DNA from: Candidatus Hydrogenedentota bacterium
GTDB taxonomy: Bacteria > Hydrogenedentota > Hydrogenedentia > Hydrogenedentales > JAGMZX01
Direction: 5' to 3'
NCBI GenBank assembly: GCA_029556545.1
Contig: JAKQEQ010000096.1
Location: 1-15,319 of the forward strand
Length of the DNA: 15,319 nt
Below the pieces are notes generated by a model. That model searched no databases and had not been told where the DNA came from. It worked only from the letters and a program-made list of their open reading frames with translations. Below, piece after piece: positions 1-10,769 of the stretch (positions are counted from its first letter, which is position 1; the number at the start of each line of letters is the position of its first letter). The translations under genes and the position numbers were made by a program.

Positions 1-3245
<3,245 letters not shown>

Positions 3246-3597
3246 GCGATAGCCTCCTAATCAAGGGGCGTTGGCGTAGTATTCGGTACTCGAAACGGCC
3301 AACGGGTAATCAGAACAGGCGACACGTGACCTCATTACGCGCACAACAGTCCGGGGGCGGGGTAGACGTAAACTGGCGGTTACCTTCATACCTTCGCTCA
3401 TGGTCTCGCTGTCGGCATACCGATTCGTAACGAGAACATATTCTTAACCAACTTACTTAAACTAATATTCCCGATTATCTTTGTCGTGTCGAGGGAGGAG
3501 AGGCGCAAACTCCGAGAATAACGCCCTCTTGGATTGCACACACTCGATTGAGTAGGATGCGGGCCAGCAACGGAAAACGCTATGCGGAGTGCTGTTC
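3246..3597. other. Divergent intergenic region
   Basis: About 350 bp separate the starts of the large exported protein (minus) and the PHP-like gene (plus). I see no convincing gene here. An AT-rich island at about 3425-3481 stands out against the GC-rich surroundings. On the minus strand a loose pair (TTGGTT, 16-base gap, TACGAA) lies inside and beside the island. On the plus strand there is a TAATAT at 3463-3468 but no good -35 element. Promoters for both genes probably lie here, but neither is firmly assigned. Confidence 0.5.
3586..3589 (+). promoter_or_regulatory. Ribosome binding site choosing ATG 3598
   Basis: GGAG is followed by an 8-base spacer and ATG 3598. The alternative in-frame GTG at 3589 overlaps this motif and has no well-spaced site of its own, so the ATG is preferred. 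The difference is only three residues. Confidence 0.5.
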
Positions 3598-4926
3598 ATG
3601 CGCGAAGTGCTGGAGCGGGAAATTGATGATTTTGACGTAGCGTTCCGGTGGACGGCGCTCGAGGAACTGGAGGCGTTGGCGCGCGAGGGCGCAATCGCCT
3701 TGCCTGAAACCGGAGACCGCGTCAACCTGCATTGCCATTCCTTCTTCTCTTACAACGGCTACGGCTACTCGCCGTCGCGCCTTGCGTGGTTGGGCCGCGC
3801 GGCGGGACTGTACGCGATGGGGATTGTGGATTTCGACGTACTGGACGGGGTTGACGAATTTCTCGAAGCGTGCGCGCTGCTTGGGCTGCGCGGGTGCGGC
3901 GGATTCGAGACGCGCGTCTTTGTGCCGGAGTTCGCGGGGCGCACGATCAACTCGCCCGGCGAGCCGGGCATCGCCTACCACATGGGCGTCGGCTTCGCCT
4001 CGGGCGAGGCGGTCGACCCGGCCCCGCTCGACGCATTCAAGCACACGGCTCAGGAACGCACGCGCGAACTGGCCGCGCGCGTGAGCGCGCACCTCGATCC
4101 GGCGGGGGTGGACTTCGAGCGCGACGTGCTGCCGCTCACGCCGAATTGGAACGCCACGGAGCGGCACGTGTGCATGGCGCTGGACGCAAAGGCGCGTTCG
4201 GTGTTTCCCAAGGACGAGAAGCGCGCGGCCTTCTGGGCCGAAAAGCTGGGCGAGCCGCCGGAGCGCATAACCGCCGTGCTGGACGACTCGCCCGCGCTCC
4301 AGGGGCTGGTCCGCGCCAAGACAATGAAAGCGGGCGGGGTCGGGTACGTGAAACCGGAGGGCGGCGACTTCCCGACGTTACGCGACGTGAGCGCCTTTGT
4401 CCTTGCCAATGACGCGATTCCCACGTTCGCCTTTCTCGACGGTACGTCGGACGGCGAACAGTGCATGATCGAGCTGCTCGACGTGATGATGGAATCCGGC
4501 GTCGCCGCAGTCAACATCATCCCCGACCGCAATTGGAACTATAAGGATTTCGACGTGCGCCGACGCAAGGGCGAACTGCTTCACCGGTTCGTTGATGAAG
4601 CGCGGTCGCGCGACTTGCCGATCGTCGTCGGCACGGAAATGAATGCGTACGGCCAGCGTTTCGTGGACGACTTTGACGCGCCCGAACTCGCGCCCCTGCT
4701 GCCCGTGTTCCTCGAAGGCGCCGACATCGTGTACGCCCATACCCGGCTGCAACAGCACGCGGGGCTTGGTTACCTCAGCGCGTGGGCGCGTCAGAGTTTC
4801 CCCGATATCGGCGCGAAGAACGCCTTTTACGCGGAGGTCGGGCGGTTGCTTGACCCCGCCGATCAGGACGGGCTGAGCCACGTCACGCCGGAGTCGTCGC
4901 CGACGGACGTTCTCGCCGCCCTGTAG
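3598..4926 (+). CDS. PHP-domain-like putative metal-dependent hydrolase
   Basis: The protein has 442 residues from ATG 3598, or 445 from GTG 3589; an in-frame stop at 3553 limits the upstream extent. PHP-type features: motif I as NLHCHSFFSYNG (H45, H47), a motif II equivalent GIVDFDVLDG (residues 75-84) where Phe79 replaces the usual His, Glu104 in GGFET, and His128 in AYHMGVGF, like the 'HILGYG' strand of PHP proteins. The C-terminal half carries NIIPDRNWN and a second GTE (Glu347) within VVGTEMNAYG. PHP proteins are metal-dependent phosphoesterases or hydrolases; the substrate here is unknown. No signal peptide or membrane segment is seen, so it should be cytoplasmic. It precedes the trp operon by 134 bp but nothing ties it to tryptophan synthesis. 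Fold assignment is moderately sure; function is open. Confidence 0.75.
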   Translation: MREVLEREIDDFDVAFRWTALEELEALAREGAIALPETGDRVNLHCHSFFSYNGYGYSPSRLAWLGRAAGLYAMGIVDFDVLDGVDEFLEACALLGLRGCGGFETRVFVPEFAGRTINSPGEPGIAYHMGVGFASGEAVDPAPLDAFKHTAQERTRELAARVSAHLDPAGVDFERDVLPLTPNWNATERHVCMALDAKARSVFPKDEKRAAFWAEKLGEPPERITAVLDDSPALQGLVRAKTMKAGGVGYVKPEGGDFPTLRDVSAFVLANDAIPTFAFLDGTSDGEQCMIELLDVMMESGVAAVNIIPDRNWNYKDFDVRRRKGELLHRFVDEARSRDLPIVVGTEMNAYGQRFVDDFDAPELAPLLPVFLEGADIVYAHTRLQQHAGLGYLSAWARQSFPDIGAKNAFYAEVGRLLDPADQDGLSHVTPESSPTDVLAAL

Positions 4927-4934
4927 TCCGTACG

Positions 4935-4960
4935 TCCCTAGTCCCTAGTCCCTAGTCCCT
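4935..4960. repeat. 7-bp tandem repeat and G-quadruplex motif
   Basis: TCCCTAG is repeated perfectly three times with a fourth partial unit. On the minus strand this reads as four GGG runs, each separated by the 4-base loop ACTA, an ideal four-tract intramolecular G-quadruplex pattern. A further CCC run follows at 4961-4963. It lies between the PHP-like stop and trpD, on the template strand for trp transcription. Confidence 0.75.
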
Positions 4961-4972
4961 CCCATAGGGTTC

Positions 4973-5002
4973 TTGCATCGCCGATTCCGCGGTTGCTACA
5001 CT
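4973..5002 (+). promoter_or_regulatory. Weak candidate promoter for the trp operon
   Basis: TTGCAT (4973-4978), an 18-base gap and TACACT (4997-5002) form a weak sigma-70-like pair about 60 bases before trpD. Matches are 3/6 and 4/6. No leader peptide with consecutive Trp codons and no attenuator with a T-run is visible between 4927 and 5060. Confidence 0.2.
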
Positions 5003-5060
5003 GCGCGCCTTGGCATGCGATATAACGTTTCCCGCCTTCTGCCATTTCCGGGACGCACTG

Positions 5061-6077
5061 ATGGCCATTCAGGAAAGCATTGCGAAACTGATCAATAAGA
5101 GCGACTTGGGCCGCGAGGAAGCGGCGCAAGCCATGCGCGAATTGATGTCCGGCGAGGCCACGGACGCGCAGATGGCGGGGTTCCTGGTCGCACTTGCCAT
5201 GAAAGGGGAGACCGTCGAGGAGATCGTGGGCCTGGCGTCAACCATGCGCGCGTTCGCCACGCCGGTGCCGGTATCGCGGAAGCCGCTCGTTGACACGTGC
5301 GGCACGGGCGGGGACCACTCGGGGACGTTCAATATCTCGACGGCCGCGGCGTTCGTAACGGCGGGGGCGGGCATAGCCGTGGCGAAGCACGGCAACCGGA
5401 GCGCGTCGAGCCGCTGCGGGAGCGCGGACGTGCTCGAGGCGCTGGGCGTGAGTATCGAGGCGGACCCGGCGGTTGTCGGGCGGTGCATCGATGAAATCGG
5501 GATCGGCTTTCTCTTCGCGCGGACGCTGCACAGCGCCATGGGGCACGTGGCGCACGTGCGCACGGAACTCAAGATACGCACCGTGTTCAACATTCTCGGC
5601 CCGTTGACGAATCCGGCGAACGCGGACGGCCAGGTGATGGGCGTGTACGTCGGCGACTTGGTCGCGCCGCTGGCCGAGGCACTTCAAAACCTGGGCGCGC
5701 GCCATGCCTTCGTCGTTCATGGCTGCGACGGGCTCGATGAATTAACGCTGGGGGGGCCGTCGCGTGTGGCCGAGGCGAAGGACGGCCGCATCAAGACGTA
5801 TGAAATTACACCAGAGCACTTCGGGTTGGCGCGACGCCCGAAGTCCGCGTTGATCGGGGGCGATGCGGAGACGAATGCGCGGCTCTTGCGCGACGTGCTC
5901 GATGGAAAGCGCGGGCCGCACCGGGACATTGTGCTACTCAACGCGGCGCCGGCCATCGTCGCGGGGCAGCAGGCGGGTGATCTCGAGGGCGGAATAGAAC
6001 GGGCCGCCGTCTCCGTTGACTCGGGGGCCGCACTGGAAAAACTCGAACAACTGATCAGACACTCCCATGATTCTTGA
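5061..6077 (+). CDS. trpD: Anthranilate phosphoribosyltransferase
   Basis: TrpD transfers the phosphoribosyl group of PRPP to anthranilate, the second committed step of tryptophan synthesis, in the cytoplasm. The 338-residue length matches the family. The PRPP-binding CGTGGD motif is at residues 80-85, the KHGNRSASSRCGSAD segment at 109-123 and the metal-binding GLDEL at 224-228. I chose ATG 5061 because the family N-terminus (AIQESIAKL) starts there; an in-frame TTG at 5010 would add 17 residues with no family match. There is no fused TrpG domain. The stop overlaps the start of trpC by 11 bases, so it is the first gene of a tightly coupled operon. Confidence 0.97.
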   Translation: MAIQESIAKLINKSDLGREEAAQAMRELMSGEATDAQMAGFLVALAMKGETVEEIVGLASTMRAFATPVPVSRKPLVDTCGTGGDHSGTFNISTAAAFVTAGAGIAVAKHGNRSASSRCGSADVLEALGVSIEADPAVVGRCIDEIGIGFLFARTLHSAMGHVAHVRTELKIRTVFNILGPLTNPANADGQVMGVYVGDLVAPLAEALQNLGARHAFVVHGCDGLDELTLGGPSRVAEAKDGRIKTYEITPEHFGLARRPKSALIGGDAETNARLLRDVLDGKRGPHRDIVLLNAAPAIVAGQQAGDLEGGIERAAVSVDSGAALEKLEQLIRHSHDS

Positions 6078-6849
6078 TGAAATAGTTGCGTACAAGCGCG
6101 AGGAGGTGGCGGAGCGGAAGGGCGTGATCCCACTGCCGGCTCTCGAAGACCGCGTCGGCGAAGTTGATCCGCCGCGCGATTTCCGCGCCGCCCTGCGCCA
6201 GGACGGCATCAGCCTCATTGCCGAGATCAAGCGCGCCTCGCCATCGCGGGGCGACATCCTCCCCGGCGTGGACGCGGTCGAGGTGGCGGCGTTGTACGAG
6301 CAGAGCGGCGCGCGGGCCTTGTCCGTGTTGACGGACGCGCGGTTCTTCAAGGGATCGCTGGACGACCTAACATCTGTGCATCAGAATGTGAACGTGCCCT
6401 GTTTGCGCAAGGAGTTCATTATCGATTCGTATCAGATATTCGAGGCGCGCGCCGCGGAGGCGGACGCCGTGCTGCTCATCGCGCGGATACTATCAGACGC
6501 GCAGTTGGCCGAGTTTCTGGGGATCGCGCGAACGCTCGGGATGCAGGCCCTGGTTGAGACCCATACGGAGGAGGAGATCGCGCGGGCCGTGCGCGCGCGT
6601 GCGCATATTATCGGCATCAATAACCGGGACCTGGACACCCTTGAGGTGCGCTTTGAGACGACGCTGCGCCTGAAACGGCGCGTGCCCGGCGGGCACGTCC
6701 TGGTCAGTGAAAGCGGGATCCATACGCGGGACCAGGTGAAACAGCTCGAGGACGGCGGCGTGGACGCCATCCTGGTGGGCGAGTCGCTGATGATGAGTCA
6801 CGACATCCGCGCGAAGATACGGGAGTTGCTCGGGCGTGACGAAGGTTAA
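6067..6849 (+). CDS. trpC: Indole-3-glycerol-phosphate synthase
   Basis: TrpC closes the indole ring, turning carboxyphenylaminodeoxyribulose 5-phosphate into indole-3-glycerol phosphate. The 260-residue single-domain TIM barrel shows the expected active-site residues: LIAEIKRASPSRG (E53, K55), LRKEFI (K115), VETH (E164), INNRDL (N185) and VSESGI (E215, S216). The phosphate-binding ILVGES follows at ~235-240. It is not fused to TrpF. It overlaps trpD by 11 bases and trpF by 14 bases, so translational coupling is likely. Confidence 0.97.
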   Translation: MILDEIVAYKREEVAERKGVIPLPALEDRVGEVDPPRDFRAALRQDGISLIAEIKRASPSRGDILPGVDAVEVAALYEQSGARALSVLTDARFFKGSLDDLTSVHQNVNVPCLRKEFIIDSYQIFEARAAEADAVLLIARILSDAQLAEFLGIARTLGMQALVETHTEEEIARAVRARAHIIGINNRDLDTLEVRFETTLRLKRRVPGGHVLVSESGIHTRDQVKQLEDGGVDAILVGESLMMSHDIRAKIRELLGRDEG

Positions 6850-7409
6850 GATTTGCGGCATCACGAACGTGGAGGACGCGCTGGCCGCCTGTGAGGCCGG
6901 GGCCGACGCGCTCGGCTTCGTGTTTGCGCCCGAGGCGAAACGGCGCAATCGCCACATCGAGCCCGAGGACGCGCGCGCGATTGTCGAGCAGTTGCCGCCG
7001 TTCGTCACGACCGTGGCGGTATGCGTGAACGAGCCGGTGGAACGCCTGGCACAGGTGCTCTCATTCGTGGACTGCATACAGTTTCATGGCGATGAGGATC
7101 CGGCCGCCGTCGGGAGCATGCCCTGGTTGGCCATCAAGGCGTTTCGGACCGGGCCCGAATTCAGCATCGAGGAGATGCTCCGGTATCCCTGCCGGGCGTA
7201 TCTGCTCGATGCCTACTCGGGCGAAGGGCGGGGCGGCACGGGGCAGGTTTGCGACTGGGAAATCGCGAAAGAGGCCGTCGCCACGGGCAAGCGCATTATC
7301 CTCGCGGGCGGCTTGACGCCCGAGAACGTGGCCGAGGCCGTCCGGGCCGTTCGGCCCTACGCCGTGGACGTGTCGGGCGGCGTCGAGGCCGCGCCGGGAA
7401 AGAAGGACC

Positions 7410-8644
<1,235 letters not shown>

Positions 8645-8648
<4 letters not shown>

Positions 8649-9448
8649 ACCGGATCATCCAGCGTTTCGCGGAATTGAAGGCGCGCGGCGAGACCGCGTT
8701 CATCCCGTACATCACGGGGGGCGACCCCACCCTCGCGCGGACGGAGGAAATCATTTTGGCGCTGGCCGAGGCCGGTTCGGACGTAATCGAACTCGGAGTG
8801 CCCTTCTCCGACCCCGTCGGCGACGGGCCGGTCATTGCCGAGGCCGCGTTGCGCGCCCTCAACGGCGGCGCGACCCTCGACCGCATCCTCGAACTCGTCG
8901 CGCGGGTGCGTAGGCGCACCGAGGTCCCGATACTGCTTTTCACGTACTACAACCCGGTGCTGGTCTACGGCGCGCCGCGCTTCGCCCGCGACGTCGCGGC
9001 CGCCGGCGCGGACGGCGCGCTCTGCGTGGACCTGCCCGCCGAGGAGGCCGACGAGTATAAGGCCACGCTGGACGCGGCGGGCCTGTGCACCGTCTTTCTT
9101 GTCGCCCCCACCACGACCGAAGAACGCCTCGACCGCATCGTCGCGAAATGTTCCGGGTTCGTGTATTACGTGAGCCGTCTTGGCGTCACCGGGGCGCGCG
9201 AAGACCTGGCCGCGGACCTCCGGGAAGCCGTGGCCCGCATCAAGCGCCACACGGACAAGCCGGTCGCCGTCGGCTTCGGGATCAGCACCCCGGAACAGGC
9301 GGCCGCCGTCGCCGGCCTCGCCGACGGCGTCATCGTCGGTTCCGCTATCGTCCGCCTCATCGCGCAACTCGGCGACACGCCCGAAACGGCGGAAAAGGTG
9401 GGGGAATTCGCCGCGATGCTCGTGGCTGCCGGTAAGAGGCGCGAATAA
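8645..9448 (+). CDS. trpA: Tryptophan synthase alpha subunit
   Basis: TrpA cleaves indole-3-glycerol phosphate to indole, which is channelled to TrpB. The 267-residue TIM barrel has catalytic Glu49 and Asp60 in [14 protein letters not shown], at the same numbers as in the enterobacterial enzymes. Other hallmarks are YYNPV (101-105), YVSRLGVTG (175-183), GFGIS (210-214) and the phosphate-binding VGSA (231-234). The ATGA overlap with trpB is a usual arrangement for the two subunits. The stop shares one base with the start of the next small gene. Confidence 0.97.
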
Positions 9449-9639
9449 TGACTCCGGAGAAGCGCAAGAAGGACTTTGATTGCGTCCAGATGAAGCGGGA
9501 GATTCAGGAGCGAATCTACGAGGCCACCAAGGGTATGACGCTACAGCAGCGCATGGCGTATACACGGAAAAAGATCGCCGAGAGTGAGTTTGCGCATTTC
9601 CTCGATCTGCCGGGCGGCAAGACCGCAACGCGCTTGTGA
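9448..9639 (+). CDS. Small conserved-looking charged protein at the end of the trp operon
   Basis: The 63-residue protein starts at a TAATG junction with trpA, so it is probably co-translated. It is charged and mostly helical by composition. The pattern is DFDCVQMKREIQ (9-20), then GMTLQQRMAYTRKK (29-42), then FAHFLDLPGG. From memory this 'DCVxMKxxI...GMT' layout resembles short proteins scattered through cyanobacteria and planctomycetes, some predicted as antitoxin-like; I cannot confirm it and there is no toxin partner here. It has no signal, membrane segment or Zn site. That it is a real gene is supported by the coupled start, an in-frame length suited to the gap and good codon use. Function is unknown. 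Confidence 0.7.
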   Translation: MTPEKRKKDFDCVQMKREIQERIYEATKGMTLQQRMAYTRKKIAESEFAHFLDLPGGKTATRL

Positions 9640-9647
9640 AAAGGACG

Positions 9648-9668
9648 CGCCGCGGGAACAGCGCGGCG
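9648..9668. terminator. Hairpin between converging genes, possible terminator
   Basis: A perfect 7-bp GC stem, 9648-9654 pairing with 9662-9668, has a 7-base loop. On the minus strand it is followed by TCCTTTT, so it best fits termination of the M14 peptidase transcript. On the plus strand no T-run follows, so the trp operon end is less well served. Confidence 0.45.
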
Positions 9669-9678
9669 GCCAGGTTTG

Positions 9679-10587
9679 TCAATGCCAGTGATCGCCGCGG
9701 AGAAATAGCAGGCCTCTCCTTGCCGCGCCCTGCATCGCGACGCGGTCCTCGAAGGGCCGGCGCGACGGGGACTCGAATAGAAAAGCGCGGTCGGATTGCG
9801 TGAGCCGGAAGTAGTTGCCGAGGCTCAGGCCGCGTCCGGCGCGGGCAAGGCGCAGCGCCCATAGCGGCGTGTAGAGCACGCCATCGCGGGTGCGAAAGCA
9901 GACCATCCACGTGTTCTGCTCGATGGGATGGCCGCGTTCGCGCAGGTCGTCGATCACGTCTCGGCACAGGGCGGTATAGCCGTTCGCGATCTGGTAGAGG
10001 TAGAAGCCGTCGGCGCTCGAGTCTTCGTGATGTTCGATGAGGAGGTCGTATCGGTTCGCGGCGATCAGATCGCGAAGGATGCGCCCCTCCTGCGTGTTGA
10101 ACGAGGCGAAGTCCCGGTTTAGGTCGTAACCCTGCTGATTGCAGCGCTTGTTATGGACCCAGCCCCACGGATTCGCAAGGGGGACGATATCGAACGCTAT
10201 GCCCGGCCATGCGTCGGGGTCCTGGGCAAGTTCTTCGATGAAGCGGACAAGACTCTCGACGCCCGCCGGCTCGCTGCCGTGCACGCCGCCGGTCAGCAGC
10301 ACATGCGCGCGCGATTCGCCTTCAGGGACGCGGCGGACGCGCCACAGCGGGGCTTCGAAGGCGTCATACCGCACATGCCCCAGTGTATCGAGGGCCAAGC
10401 GCGGCCCAGCGGCGACGGCCTGTTGCAACCGGCGCTCGAATTCGGCGAGGTCGCGCGCGACTTTCAACGAAGCGGGGTAGGGCGCATGGGGCCGGCGCAC
10501 CCGGTGCAGTCCGTACAGGCCGCCCGCGACCAGGACCGCCGCCAGCACGGCGGCAATGATCATCGCTATGACCCAGCGTTTGCGCAT
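9679..10587 (-). CDS. Membrane-anchored M14-family zinc carboxypeptidase
   Basis: The 302-residue protein has an N-terminal hydrophobic segment (~6-24) after MRKRW, so it is anchored in or exported across the membrane. The M14 zinc site is visible: H103 and E106 in GGVHGSEPAG, the substrate-binding N157 and R158 in YDLNRDF, and the third zinc ligand in EHHEDSS (H186 or H187). The catalytic Glu is probably E272 in FLFESPSR. These enzymes remove C-terminal residues from peptides, and related families deacylate amino acids. The layout recalls the Rep34-like M14 subgroup. A GGGAGG ribosome site lies just upstream of ATG 10587. A role in cell-wall peptide or extracellular peptide trimming is an inference. 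It is transcribed toward the trp operon and away from the glycyl radical enzyme gene. Confidence 0.88.
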   Translation of the reverse strand: MRKRWVIAMIIAAVLAAVLVAGGLYGLHRVRRPHAPYPASLKVARDLAEFERRLQQAVAAGPRLALDTLGHVRYDAFEAPLWRVRRVPEGESRAHVLLTGGVHGSEPAGVESLVRFIEELAQDPDAWPGIAFDIVPLANPWGWVHNKRCNQQGYDLNRDFASFNTQEGRILRDLIAANRYDLLIEHHEDSSADGFYLYQIANGYTALCRDVIDDLRERGHPIEQNTWMVCFRTRDGVLYTPLWALRLARAGRGLSLGNYFRLTQSDRAFLFESPSRRPFEDRVAMQGAARRGLLFLRGDHWH

Positions 10588-10710
10588 GCGGACGCCTCCC
10601 AGGGAACAGCTACGGTAACGACATGGCCACAGTCTACCGGGTGCGATGGAGAAAACGGTAGTGCCAAAGCCCGCGCCGTCTATCTGATCGATCCGATCTG
10701 ATGAGACTTC

Positions 10711-10739
10711 TTGTTCAGCAGGCTGAAAAGCGGTAGAAT
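10711..10739 (+). promoter_or_regulatory. Sigma-70-like promoter for the glycyl radical enzyme gene
   Basis: TTGTTC (10711-10716), a 17-base gap and TAGAAT (10734-10739) form a good pair, with the -10 box matching 5/6. Expected transcription start is near 10746, giving a ~25-base leader. A GAGGT ribosome site at 10759-10763 precedes ATG 10770 by six bases. Confidence 0.5.
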
Positions 10740-10769
10740 CAACGCAAAGAGAAACAGCGAGGTGGTGGC

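Noticed and set aside
4927-5060. Tryptophan attenuator or leader peptide
   Set aside because: There are no consecutive Trp codons, no hairpin with a T-run and no small frame with a ribosome site.
5010-5060. TrpD extension from TTG 5010
   Set aside because: The 17 extra residues do not resemble TrpD N-termini, and ATG 5061 gives the usual length.
9648-9668. Strong intrinsic terminator for the trp operon
   Set aside because: The stem is good but no T-run follows on the plus strand; the T-rich side serves the minus-strand gene instead.
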